Assembly (NCBI GenBank): GCA_027559495.1
Contig: JAMXSV010000001.1
Location: 434,001-498,000 of the forward strand
Length of the DNA stretch: 64,000 bases
Origin: Aurifilum marmelostoma
Taxonomy: Eukaryota > Ascomycota > Sordariomycetes > Diaporthales > Cryphonectriaceae
Direction: 5' to 3'
In this document: positions 23,501 to 35,875 of the stretch, piece by piece
Layout of the letters: every line of letters starts with the position of its first letter
How positions within the stretch are numbered: position 1 is the stretch's first letter
Notes under the pieces: model-generated
The model's input: only the letters and a program-made list of their open reading frames with translations
What the model was told of the DNA's origin: nothing
Database searches by the model: none
Program-made: the position numbers and the translations under genes

Positions 23501-26500
23501 GTCTATACATACTGTAGTCTTCCCCAGGCTAAGTTGTTCCCAGCCGGGACAGCAACGTGGTCTCAGGAGCGGATTTCACAATGGGGCAACCCCGGATGAC
23601 TATTTACTACCAAGGCCTATGTATGTCCGTGTGCATGTTGCACTGCATCGTAAGTTGTGTATATCGCATGATAAGTTGGCCCCTGAGCATGCCTACAACA
23701 CAAACAGAGAGACGTTCCTAAACCTTGCTGGCTCTTCATCCTGGGGCCTATAGCCAACCTCGCCGTGCGCGAGTCTCTCGTCGGTGTTTTCTCATCGTGG
23801 CTCCAAGAGGCAAGTGGAAGTGTATCACACGTACATGAGCGGCATCGTCAAAGAGATGAGTTTACATATAATAGATTCCCCGGTCAACAAATATTGCCAT
23901 ATAGGTACTGCTCTAGAAGCGACAGTAGGCCAGGTCTAACGCGACAGGTACCCAGGGCGGTAGGAAGGAGGCAGTCGATGTGGGGTTGAGATATTATTCC
24001 TGCCATCACCATTGTCATGTACCGCTACTTTATTCCTAGGCTACTTAGCATGGAACCAATATGTATATAGTACAACCACCACGCCACCTACGTACGTACA
24101 TGGCCATTGCTGTGATGGAAATCGGCCGGGCCACTCCGGGGACGTATCCCTGCCCAACGAGGTGACAAACTGCCACCTGGCATCCACTCCTCTTGTTTCA
24201 TGTTTTATCACCGGCGCCGATTCGTGAAACTTGTTTACCGGAATAGCATCACCCGCACCAACCTTAAATCTTTGAGAGGATTTGGGCTTGAATGGTTCAG
24301 TCCTCCCGCAAGAAACATTGATTACGTCCTCCTTCTCCTCCTGCTGCCTCATACATCGGTCCTTCTTTCCCTCGGAGGCTTCGCTCGCTCACCGGCGCCT
24401 TGATGGCTTGTGATATGGGGTCATTTGCCCAGTATCGACGCTGACGAGAGCTTCAGCTTTGTGACCGTGCGCCGCTCGGCTTCTTGCTTGTCTTTGTATC
24501 GTCGTCGGCTTACGACTGACCTGTCTCTGTCGACTGCGAATCCACTTGGCTCTCACTTGTGGTGCGGCAATGTTCCTTGTTGGCTGACGACGACTCTGCC
24601 GTACGTGTACATACAGATCGGTCCAACACGATCGCGAGGCTGTGGACACGTTACTTCCTGACCATCAAGCTGCTGCTTACCCTTTGAATCCTCGGCGAGA
24701 TGCCGAACACCACCACATCAAGAAAGAAACCTGTGTGTTGTACATAGTAGCACGTACCAGTATTGTCATATATAGAAATCGATCTCAACAATCGGCCCCA
24801 GTTCCCTTCTGTGATCTACACTGGGGCGATATCACCAACAACTGCAAGTCATCATCTATTGCCCCCCCCCTCTCTCCCCAGCTGGTGGATCAGAGATCAT
24901 CTGTACTTTCTATAATGAGTCAAGTACGACATGAAAACTCATGAACAGCGGGCCAGAGACGCACGAACAATCTAAATACTACAGTAGTATTGTTGTTGAT
25001 CCTGTCAAAAAAGTGCCCCTCGCGCCTGTGACTTCAGGTGCCGATCATCTCATCATCCCTCATTTCCCTTCGTCTCATGCAGGCAGCCCTCCAGAGATAG
25101 GCAAGCTGCAGAGAAACCGAGAGTCTCTTTCTGGCTTGGTAATGGTCCTAGGTTGCTGCTGGTATCGTCTGTCGCGCCGACACGTGTCCACACTAGCAGC
25201 GTCTACACTCTCTTTTTGTCTTCTTCTTTGGGTCTCTGCACCGTTACGCCACTTTGTTGATCTTCTTGACGATCCTCAAGTTTCAGATGAGGAGGAGGAG
25301 CAGGGGCCGCAGGAGTGACGACCACAGGCTAATCCTTCTCTCTCTCTTGTTTTTCCCGTCTCCCGCAATAACTGCCCGTGATGCCGCCTTCCAACTGATA
25401 AGCCCCCGTCAGCCAAGGACAGTTAGTTTCCATAGTGAGACCTACTAATGTTCGTGATGCGCAATGCTTCATTTCCCAATTGACCGGTCTGTCATGCCGA
25501 GCGTTGAGGCTGTGGGTCGTGGCCTCGGACAGGGCAAAGTACCACAATACGCTTTGCCATCTACTGTAGCAACATACTACAAGTTTGTTCCGTGGGGTCA
25601 GGGGTGTGGAGAAGAGGGGGGGCACACTTCGCGTCCGATAGTGGCAGGTCTGCCCCCTCCATCTTCGTGTCGAGCTTGGAAGAATTAAGCTTTCAGATGT
25701 CAGATACGTTAGACCTTTCTCTCGTCATGACCAAAACAATATCTGTCACACCTGAACCCTTCGTCAAATTGACCAGAACTGTGCCAAACGCCATGACCTC
25801 GCCAGGGAACCAGACAGAAAGAAAGACGAGATTTCTTCAAAGAGCCGTCGATACTGGTTCACGCCCCGCCTCCGTGCGTTCCGCTGGCGGTTTCGTGTTC
25901 TGGGACACGACCAAAGCCTGTAGATATTGAAGAATGGTGAGTGGATGATGTGTACCGGGCTCCGTGCGCAGGCGCCACCCCCCTTTTTTTTCCTTCTTTT
26001 TGTTCCTCTCCCCTCCCAGGCTGTTTCAACTAGCGGCGACGGGCTGCTAGTGCGGGTGGGTTCCAGGCCTGATCAGGCAGGCTGACAGGGGGGGTGCAGC
26101 GATTTTCTCACTCTGCTATGGCGCCGTAGCACTATACCATAGTAGTAGACTCGCTGAACTTGGCGTGTCCTCTCGCTGCTGCTGTGGGGCTCACTGAAAA
26201 TGTACCCAGAACAGACCAGGCTACCCTATCTCGGGGCGCCTGAACCAATCCCAAGGAGGCCTGCAGGCCTGTCCTGCAGTTCTGCAACCCGCCAGGTCAT
26301 CACTTGGCAGTTGTCGATTTGGCGTCGGTGACTCCCTCGGACCCTAGTAGTTGCAGCTGCAGAATGCATGCTGCATGCTGATTTCTCTGGCCCCCAAGCC
26401 CATGTTCTGCCACACACCCACCCTGAGGCAGGCTCCACACCCTCCACAGCAAGACAGTTACAGCAGTTTAGTGGCTCACGTACCACCACTGCTACTACCA

Positions 26501-27700
26501 CCACCTAACCCCCGCTAACCACCGCTACCGCCACCACCACGACACACCATCATGGTACTGCTACCACTACCACCACCACCACATGCTACGTGCTTACTCG
26601 TCCCATCCTAAAACAGATCCCCTCCAAATTATTTTGTTGTCCCCCTTCAACCACACAACAAGCAAATCACCCCCCCCTTCCCTCCCTCATCACCTCCACC
26701 GCCATCCCTCGCGCCTAATCTCAAACGACAGGTTTTCCCGCCTGAACCTTTACATTCTACAAATCCCCGCCAATCTCGCCAGGTTTCTGTCCAGAACGGT
26801 CAAGGCCTTGCCATTTCCACATCGAGCCAGTCTTTTAATTAATCCCAGTCTTTAGATGGACTGACAGGTCAGAGTTGATACGGGATACGCCTCGGATAGA
26901 TCGAGCCCCTACATGTCGACACCGTCTCTTTCCCGGACCGCCTGCGCTTGAGGGAGAAGCGCACACGGGGAACCGAACGCAGAATAATCTTTCCATTTAT
27001 CCCACCTCTCGTGTTCTCGCCGTGCTGTGCCTGGTGAGACTGCTTACGACACCTCGAAATCTGACCTGCCGGCCTGTTCGATGGACCGCTGCTGTTCAGA
27101 CCAAGGAACTTATTTTCCCAACTGATCAACATCTTTTCGGCGCGGGACTTCCTCTACCCGAGACATACATACACACATACACCCTTTGTGCCCTCATAAG
27201 CATCTGATACGAAGGTTGAGGCCCAGGCCGCGGCCCAGTCCCTCTTCCTCCTCGACCATCAGGGGCAGCGTCATTTCCTCTTCGACTGACTGCCAGGGCC
27301 CAAGCTTCTCTCTCGGTGAGGTTTTCTTTTGTTCCTCACCAGCGCCATCATTTCAAAAGGAACCACCACAAAACCTGTGCCTTGTCCACCCGCGCTTCTT
27401 GACCGACGCGTTGGGTCCCGCACTCCGACAGACGAAACGACCTCCACTGCGGGTACCCACCTCTTGTCCCGGCGCGTACTCAAGTACAAAACCTATTTGA
27501 ACCCTGGGAGAAACCCCCTCCTCCCAAAACACCCGACTCGCGAGACCACCCTGACAGGCTTCGAGGCCAACTTCGCTCACCGACTCGGTCAGGCCCAACG
27601 CTACACCACGCCTCGACAACAACTATAGCCTCGCATCACCCACCACCACATCGATCATTAACACCACCACCATAACTACCGTACATAACACTATTGCATC
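20535..27700. other. Long intergenic region upstream of two divergent genes
   Basis: About 7.2 kb lie between the 5' ends of the LRR gene (minus) and the MAPKKK gene (plus), so both promoters are here. Frames of up to 148 codons occur without domains or codon bias. A TGC repeat (about 22109-22130), A and C runs and a CCACCA-rich stretch (26480-26590) are visible. The last kilobase is pyrimidine- and CCA-rich, as expected for a long leader of the MAPKKK gene. No RNA gene was recognised. Confidence 0.5.
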
Positions 27701-30568
27701 ATGGCCATGCTGGCCTCCAAGACGCCGTACCAGGCGGGCCTCGCCTCCAACCAGTCCACACTGGTGCCTTCGAGCTCATCACAGGCCTCCTATGCACCAC
27801 CGAGGAGAGCCCCAACGTTTCCAACACAGAGCCAGTCCTTTGCGAGTCCTACCGAGTCAGAGTTTTCCGACGGCGATGGGCCAGATTCGGTCAAGTACTG
27901 GGACGAGGACAGGGTGTGCGAATATCTCAGGGGTGTAAAATGCGGCGACTACGAGAAGCTGTTCAGGAAGAACCATATCAATGGCGAGAACCTGCTCGAG
28001 ATGGACAAGGAGGTCCTGAAGGAGATGGGCATCGACAAGGTCGGCGACCGTGTGCGCCTGTTCCTGGGTATCAAGAAGTTGAGGACACAGGCATATGCCA
28101 ACCAGAAGAAGCGGAATAGGGTGAGTCGGCCCGTTACTACTACTCCTCCTTCTCTCCCCCCCCCTGCTACCACATATGTGCCTGGGCTGTTCTTGGACGT
28201 GCGACTGATGTAAATTCCTTTTAGGACTCGTTCGGTGGCCTGATGGACCTCCCTCAGTACACACCATCAACAGCAAGCTCCCCCCGCCCGCCAAACTCTG
28301 CTGCCCGGTCGCTGCCTACCCCCTCGGCCAACAAGCGCTACTCGAGACAGTACGACACGTCCATCATGCTCGATGCACAGCAGCAGAAGCCGTCGACGTC
28401 GAGGCCCACATCACCCCTCCCAAGTACCGAGTACAAGGCTTCCGGCAACAACCAGAGATATCCACAGCGGAATGTCGGCCACGGCCTTCCTTCTGGACCA
28501 CGGATGCCCACCTCGCCGCCGCAGACCCGCACCGCCCAGCTGTCTGCCCATAACAGGAACAACTCCAGCGCGGATGGGTCTCTGATGGCGGCGCTGCCCC
28601 AGAACCAGGACGTGATCCGCGTCATCTCCAGCGGTGGTGTCACCAAGGTGGTTAAGATCGCCGAGTGCAAGAACTGCGAGGAGGTTATGCGGGTCACGCT
28701 GCGCAAGTTCTCGCTGCGGGAGGACTACGAGAGGAACTACTGCTTCTGGGTCCTGGTCGGGCTCGAGCCTGACCCGAAAAAGTGCCGTCGTCTCGGCGAC
28801 ACGGAGCTCTGGAAGATCATCAAGGATGAGAAGAGACCCGAGAGGAACAGGCTCATCCTCAGGAGGGTGCCCGCCGGCGAGCCAGGCCACAGCGAGCTAG
28901 AGAGGGCTGCAGCCATCGCCATGGAGGAGAACCAGCAGAGCCACCGAACCGTCGAGTCCTTTGGCAACAGGAGCCAAATGAAGGTGCAGAAACTACTAGG
29001 GGGAGAGCTGGGACGCCATACAGCCGCCCCTTTCGCCCGTATCATACCAGGACCGGGAGAGGAACGTGAAGAACACCGCTCGCGAGCTGGAACGGCCTGC
29101 ACCGCAGGATGCCGCGAGCCCTCCACTGCCGAGAGCTCGCAAGGGGCTCCTGAGGCAGTTTGGTGGACTCCGGCCCCCCAGCGAGCTCATCGCTTCCGAC
29201 CTCACATCATATTTCCCGGACCACCCGAGGGAGGATATCGACCGCACTGCCCGGTTATCCATGCGCCGGTCTGCGCGCCTTAGCAAGGTCAACAGCCGCC
29301 TGAGCGTCGCGAGCAACCTGAGCTTTGCATCAAGCATCCAGGACGCACCTCCGATCCCCACGATCGCCGACAGCTGGCTAAACGCTACGAGCCAGATTGC
29401 CAAGGTTCGTCCGAATGTCCACGGCCGTATGACGCCCATGTTCCGCGACTCGGTTGCCTCGTCGGTGCTCGATACCCTCCAGGAGGAATCCAGTCCCCTG
29501 GAGCCCAACCGCAAGTCCTATGTGTCCTTTGCCGACAGCGGGTCGGACTCGGCTGCTGTCAGCGTCACTGATCCCGAGGGGAATGTGGTCAGACACAGTT
29601 ATTTCGACGGGGAGAGCAGCACGGGTGGATCTGGCTCGAGCTCGCTCCGGGACGTCAACCAGGCGCTCAACGAGGACGGCGAGGATGCCGACGAGGAGTT
29701 ACAGAGCTTCCTCGCTGGCGAGTCCTGGGATGACAACAAGTGGATGAAGGGTGCCATGATCGGCCAAGGTTCGTTTGGCTGTGTGTATCTCGCCCTGCAC
29801 GCCGTGACCGGCGAGCTGCTGGCAGTCAAGCAGGTTGAGACCCCCTCGCCAGGCGCAAACTCTCAGAACGACCACCGGAAGAAGAGCATGATTGAGGCCC
29901 TCAAGCGCGAGATCAGTCTGCTCCGAGATCTCCGTCACCCCAATATCGTGCAGTATCTCGGCTGCAGCTCCTCGCCCGAGTACCTCAACATCTTTCTCGA
30001 GTACGTCCCTGGCGGTTCCGTCCAGACGATGCTCAACTCGTACGGCGCGCTGCCCGAGCCGCCCGTCCGCAGCTTCACCCGGCAGATCCTGACGGGCTTG
30101 TCATACCTGCACGGCAAGGAAATCATCCACCGCGACATCAAGGGCGCCAACATCCTGGTGGACAACAAGGGCACCATCAAGATCTCCGACTTTGGCATCT
30201 CCAAGAAGCTCGAGGCGACCAACATCCTCAACGGCGCCAACAACAACAAGCACCGCCCGTCGCTGCAGGGATCCGTGTACTGGATGGCGCCCGAAGTGGT
30301 CAAGCAGACGAGCTACACGCGCAAGGCCGACATCTGGTCGCTCGGGTGCCTGGTCATCGAGATGATGACGGGCACGCATCCCTTCCCAGACTGCTCGCAG
30401 CTGCAGGCCATCTTCAAGATCGGCGGTGCCAAGGCCGCGCCCACCATCCCTGAGCATGCCAGCGAGGAGGCTCAGAACTTTCTCAGTCAGACCTTTGAGC
30501 TTGACCACACCAAGAGGCCCAGCGCTGACGAGCTGATGCTTCACCCGTTCCTGACGCCCATCACCTAA
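27701..30568 (+). CDS. STE11: Ste11/Mst11-type MAP kinase kinase kinase, one frameshift
   Basis: Ser/Thr kinase at the top of the pheromone/invasive-growth MAPK cascade (Ste11-Ste7-Fus3/Kss1 type; Mst11-Mst7-Pmk1 in Magnaporthe). Exon 1 is 27701-28120, a 104-nt intron has GTGAGT and TTTTAG ends, and exon 2 runs from 28225. Domains in order are SAM (residues 64-128, partner adaptor binding), a Ras-association domain (about 269-357), a Ser-rich linker, and a kinase domain (about 646-918) with GQGSFG, the VAIK-type Lys near 675, HRDIKGAN (Asp near 777), DFG near 795 and GSVYWMAPE. The frame breaks at the G5 run 28999-29003. Removing one G joins both halves and gives about 920 aa, the normal size for the family. 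This is either an assembly error or a true disabling mutation. Confidence 0.93.
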
Positions 30569-32557
30569 TTCACTTTCTCCCCTGGGGATGGCCGTCAACC
30601 ATGTGTCTATCATAATAGACAAAAGTACAATTTCCCCTTTTTTGTTTTTTATTCTCACTTACATTGTTTGCTTTTTCTATTATTTTACATCTGTTCCCCT
30701 TCATCTTATCATTCATGTGTATATAAGAAGACAAAAAGACTTTAACGTGTTCCGGGATCACGAGATGTATGATTTGGGACAAGATATTCTAACTTGATAG
30801 CTGTTGGCTCGGCCAAGGAGAGCGATCTGTACATCACATATATGCATTGGGCATCATGGCGGAGGCGCAATCTCTACTGATACTTAGTATTTTGACATAT
30901 CGGACCCGGGCTGGAACCTGTCGTCTATTATCTGGATAGCATAATGTTGGCAAATGCGCCACCTTGTTCGGCCTCGTGGCTGTGTATGAGAATGAGAAAT
31001 AAAATATGATGTACATCACCACATTCACCACGTAATTACATTTTGCACTGTGCATTGATGAACCATGATGACCCGGACTGTCAAGAGATGCTGTGATAAC
31101 CGTCTCGAATTATGATAGTGTCGAGGCTTAAGAAGGAATTGACTGACAGCCTCAATACATTCTGAATAATTTACCTTGCAATTCATACTGCTGAGAGATG
31201 CTCTACAAATGTTTCATCTGACGAGCCGTCTAGGCATGTGATGTCTGATATCATTTCTAAGGTATACCTACAATTGTATGATACAATTATATAAAGACTC
31301 AATGACATAGCAGTGTGTCAGGTAACACCTGAGTTCCGGTGCCTCGCCTAGTGTCCTGCCGCAGTTCATTTCTGGTCAAGTCACCACATCTTTCTTGTCA
31401 CATATACCATGGCAAGTAAGACAATACTTCGTCTTCCCTCCTCCTCCAGACCTTTCCCTCTTCAAAGAACCAGCCATTCTCTCCGAACCATCCTGATTTC
31501 TATTCCCCCTCGCCGATAATGAGTTATAAGACCAAGTGTGTGCTGAGGGGAAGCAACCAAAACGCACCTTCGGGACGCGATGAGCTGGGGCATGCTGAGA
31601 TGTGGGACTGTGCAAATGCTCGACCCGAGCGGCGGAGGCGGGGAAACATGTACCCTCTCTGTGCTTCTGCTTTGTAAGAATCTCTTGGTTCGATGTGTAA
31701 AAGACCACACGCAGGCGTGGTGGGGGCCTAAGTGATGTGAGATGTCTAAATAATTACCCTGTCTGCATCATGGCTACGGACGCCACTTTGCTTACACTAC
31801 ATCATGGCTACGCATTTGGCGGCGTGGGGGAGGCTGGTATTCTCTTGCACTGTTGGGAATTAGCTGTGAGGGTTTATGATAATTAACTGTCTTGATTGAA
31901 CACCTGTACATCAGAACACGGATTAGTTTACCAAATTGACGATGAACGGGGTTCGAAATCAAATAGGTTGATGATCAGGGAAGCCTTGCGGAGTGGAACG
32001 TTATACACAACATGCCACATCCGTCCCCAGTCTCTCTGCCCAGTCGTACTGTAATTACCAGGTTTCATTGATGGGCTCGGACTATTTCTTGACTTTCGGT
32101 ACTTGTTACTCAGATGCGAGACATATCCTCCTCTCTCGATATAGAGCTAGAGCAAAGGGCCAAGGTTGGTGTTCTTTGATGCATCGATATTTTAATATTA
32201 ATTGCCCTTCCGTCAATATCGAGAATGAAAGTATAAATATACTAGAGACCGCAGGCTTCAATTTCCAAGTAACCAATGACTTGAAAGAGCCAGAAACTCA
32301 CCAGTCTAGGGCACGGAAGCATGGATGGAAAAGGTAGTATCGACTAAAAATGCAGGCAGGCAGTGCTGCGGAGAGGCAAAGAGGGAGCCAGCCTAGGTAT
32401 AAGACCTGGGCAGGTCGATCTGACGACGCTACATTCTGACAGGTCGATCCCAAAGTAGGCACCCGAGACCTTCCCCGCTTAACAATACATCATCCCATCA
32501 TATTGCGCACTGAACGAATCTATCCACGCTCAGATTCTCAACCGAGCAACCCAAACA
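30569..32557. other. Intergenic region
   Basis: The first part is AT-rich and is probably the 3' region of the MAPKKK gene. The last 100 bases are the leader of the HET-domain gene. No supported gene, RNA or repeat was seen in between. Confidence 0.5.
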
Positions 32558-34444
32558 ATGTCGGCCTCGGCCTCGTCTTCGTCTTCTTCCCACTCGATCA
32601 AGGCTCTTCCGATACGAAGCCCCACGGCCCGGGACGAGCTTGCACATTCTCACTACCGCTACCAACCGTTCCCCAGCCATGATCACATCCGCCGGTTGAT
32701 TCTGCAGCCGGGCGCTGCGGATGACCCTCTCGTTGGACGTCTCGAGGTGGTGGAGCTGGCGCACGCCGACAAGCTGTATCCCTTCGAGGCGATATCCTAT
32801 GTATGGGGCTCAGAAATTAAAGACGCAACCATCACTATCGACAACCAGATGCTCGCCATCACGACGAATCTACAAGAGGCTCTCTGCCAGACAAGGCTCA
32901 CGGACAGACCGCGGTCTCTGTGGGCCGACTCTGTCTGCATCGACCAGGATGATGAGGAGGAGAAGTCACAGCAGGTAGCCCAGATGGGCCGCATATACAA
33001 AATGGCAAGCCGTACTTTGATATGTCTCGGCCTCAAGCCTGACTTTCGACAGGTAGCCCTGGATCTGACCGCACTGATGGGCGATGTAAACAATATGATA
33101 GATACGGCATTGGACTCCTTGTCGTCGTCGTCGTCGTCGTCGTCGTCATGGGAGTGGGACAGCTTTCCGTACCCGCAAAAAGATGACCCGCTCGTCGCCG
33201 TACAGAGGTGGAGATGTTGGTCGCAATTGCTTGCTCATGCCTATTTCAAGCGTGGGTGGGTTGTGCAAGAAGCAGCACTCGGGCGGGACGCTCTTTTGTT
33301 CTGGGCGGGTGAGGAGATGCAGTGGATCAGCATCTGGCGGGCCCACTGGTGGCTCATATGGCAAGGGAATTACCTGATGCCCGCATCGCGAGTTGCTGTG
33401 ATTCCAAGAGCTCACGTCAACAGCTATGCGCTGGTTCGAGGCGAAGAGGCCCGAGTATCCCTCCCTGAATCAGCACAGCAGATGCTTAGACAACTACGAG
33501 CTCTGGAGCTATTGGATCTGGCCAGGTCACTGCATCTGACGGACCCAAAAGATCGAATATACGCATTCATGGCCCTGCCGACTCTGGATGACGGGATGCC
33601 TGAGTTGCAGCCGGACTACAGCGAAGAGACATCGTATTTGGACGTCTACCGCGGCCTCGCCAACAAATACCTGGAAAAGACATCAGACCTGGATCTCCTG
33701 GTTTATGTGGTACATGACAACGATGATGACGATAGCCCGAGCTCCTTGGGCTTCCCGTCCTTGATCCCAAATTATTGAAAAGTCATAATGATGACCACAC
33801 AGTCCAGATAGATGGCGAGTCTGTGCTTCGAGTCAAGTCGGTAATCCATGGCTCTGTTGTATTTGTGTCCAGTGTGATCACATATCACAGAGAGGCCCAG
33901 GCAGCTGTTAAGGAGATGGTTCGGCTGTGGAGAGAGATTAGACCGCAGTCGACTACAAACCCCGGCCCGCACCACAGTCACCTAGAGCTAGCATTCCTCG
34001 ACGCAATGACCCACGGCTATGTCGATAGAGGCGTGCGCGAATTTCAAAAGTCTCAAAAAGCCTTCGCACGACTCTTGCGGTCCGACCAGCCACAGCAGCC
34101 CCTTGGATCTGTACACGCAGGACAGCGCTGCGCAGTTGCTCCCACTATGTGCACTGCATAACGCGGCCAATCGACGGCTTGTTCTCTTGGACAACGGCTG
34201 CTACGGGTCGACGCCGGGTTTGACCCGTGCGGGTGATGTGTGGGCTGTCATCTGCGGAACTTCCACACCGTTCATACTTCGCAGGCTGCCGGATGGAGAA
34301 AACTTTTATCAACTTATAGGAGCGGCGTTCATTCACATTCCCGGCTCCTGGAGAAGTGGTATTCCACCTAATCTGGGATTTATCGAAGACCCTGCTGCAT
34401 GGGACCCGTGGACCTCGCCAGGCCAGTATATCTTTCTCCGCTGA
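32558..34444 (+). pseudogene. HET-domain (heterokaryon incompatibility) protein gene, two frame breaks
   Basis: HET proteins trigger cell death when incompatible strains fuse. The first 406 codons (32558-33778) carry the HET domain: YPFEAISYVWG near residue 77, a LWADSVCIDQ motif near 128 and QVAQMGRIYKMA near 147. The frame then stops, but homologous-looking sequence goes on in a second frame (from about 33762) and, after another break near 34070-34085, in a third (to 34444). The third contains the usual HET C-terminal block (NRRLVLLDNG, GDVWAVICGTSTPFILRR). The first break looks like a small deletion, because the expected tryptophan-containing PSW motif is missing; the second looks like a one-base shift. 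No intron fits either. The gene is either a pseudogene or badly assembled. It lies 9 kb from the transposon block. Confidence 0.8.
33120..33147 (+). repeat. GTC/TCG trinucleotide repeat in the HET gene
   Basis: About nine perfect units encode a serine run between the HET domain core and the next conserved segment. The repeat is in frame, so unit changes would alter only the serine number. Confidence 0.85.
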
Positions 34445-34734
34445 CCAGGGCGTATTTACCTCGCGCCCACATCATCACGGGAGGCACCATCATAGCCGGG
34501 GCCGTCTGCATGATCCTCTCTTGTATATGGCTTGAAGCGATCTACGACTTGGGTCTGGCGTGGTGGCGGGCCGATGGTGATCTATGGGCCCCGACAGTTT
34601 GCTTGGTACTACGGCCGGTACATACCACGTCTTCTCTGGTCCTGGTGGTGGTCACATTGCTCCTGTATTTGAGGCAGGCAAACATCAAAAACTATGTTGT
34701 GCATCCGGCCCAGATATCTCGGGTGTTCTTGTGA
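34399..34734 (+). CDS. Possible small two-pass membrane protein or displaced HET C-terminus
   Basis: A 111-codon frame overlaps the end of the HET frame. It encodes two hydrophobic segments (residues about 26-45 and 75-95). It may be a membrane-anchoring tail of the HET protein displaced by a further frameshift, a separate small gene, or chance. No family is recognised. Confidence 0.25.
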   Translation: MGPVDLARPVYLSPLTRAYLPRAHIITGGTIIAGAVCMILSCIWLEAIYDLGLAWWRADGDLWAPTVCLVLRPVHTTSSLVLVVVTLLLYLRQANIKNYVVHPAQISRVFL

Positions 34735-35875
34735 TCACAGAATTCGTGGCTCTCAGGTAGGCATCATCAATGGACATATCCAGAAGAGCCCGTGACGAAG
34801 CCAGTCTCCGCCAGAGGTTGAATTGCTGTTGGTGCACTGATGTCACCCTAGACACTTACAGCAATCCTATCTGTCTATCTCGGGAGAAGATCCTCAGCTG
34901 AGATGCAGGCGTGGTCAATCATACCATGCTGTGCTCTGAGGCAATATCTACGCTATATGACGGAAACGCAGCCTTCTCCCAGCCGAGGCCGTTCCCCACG
35001 ATCTAATCCCTCTTCAAATCGAAGAATTTTCCGTCTTTTTCTTGATTTTCGCCATAACAAATGCGCGAACACCGCCCTCCCCATTCTCATAGGATGGTCA
35101 AAGAACATCGACGACAAAAGGGTGGGGGGGGGGAATTGAGTTTCAGCTGCGTGGGGTGGGCCTAGATACGCGCCTGGCTTCCCATCCTCTTCCTACCCTT
35201 TACTCTTTCTGTTGTGCATTGTACCACGGCGATGTCCTGGTCCGGTGCCACTGACGTATGTGATTCTCGCAAGATAACCTTATTCTAGGCAGTCGATTCC
35301 GCATACTGTATGGGGAGGAAGCAGGCTATAAGACGGGGACAAAAACAGCATAAGCGCAGCTAGCAGCGGAACCTCAGTGGGGCTTTATGCATCTGCAGAA
35401 GCGGTATTATTAATTGACGACTCCAGCTCTTTCGGTCTCCTGCCTCCTTGGTGGTTTTTTGCTTTGTTTTTTTTTTAAAAAAAAAAGGATGCAGACGTGC
35501 CCGACGTGCCGATTAAGTCGAGAATACGGCCACGGCGCATCTAGTTGGACAATATTGACGGAGCGGGCGCTGGTGCAACCACTTAAAAGAGGGAGTGTGT
35601 GTGTGTGTGTGTGTGCGTGTGCGTGGCCCGGTGTAAGCACTGTGATAGTGGCGTACATCATGTGTCAAGTTCCACACGCCCCTTTCCCCCTTCAAGTTCA
35701 CCGGATGTCCACACCAGTGAGGAGATTGTTCAGCTGGGAACGAAATCGTGCGGTAGGACGCCTCTAGCCACACACGTGATTTGGCCGCTTGCAATGTGCA
35801 AGGCAGGCAGAGAATGAAAGCGAAAGGGTAGGTTATTATATGTAGGAAACGAGAGGCGATCTGGGCAGAACGCCG
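34735..35875. other. Intergenic region with GT repeat
   Basis: This is the promoter side of the MpaB-type gene. It contains a T10A10 block (35467-35486) and a GT repeat (about 35597-35620). No gene was supported. Confidence 0.5.
35467..35486. repeat. T10A10 palindrome
   Basis: Ten T are followed directly by ten A about 0.4 kb upstream of the oxygenase start. Poly(dA:dT) tracts exclude nucleosomes in fungal promoters, so a promoter role is possible. Confidence 0.6.

Noticed and set aside
31940..31960. GGTTCGAAAT sequence resembling a tRNA B box
   Set aside because: No A box, anticodon arm or acceptor stem could be found around it.
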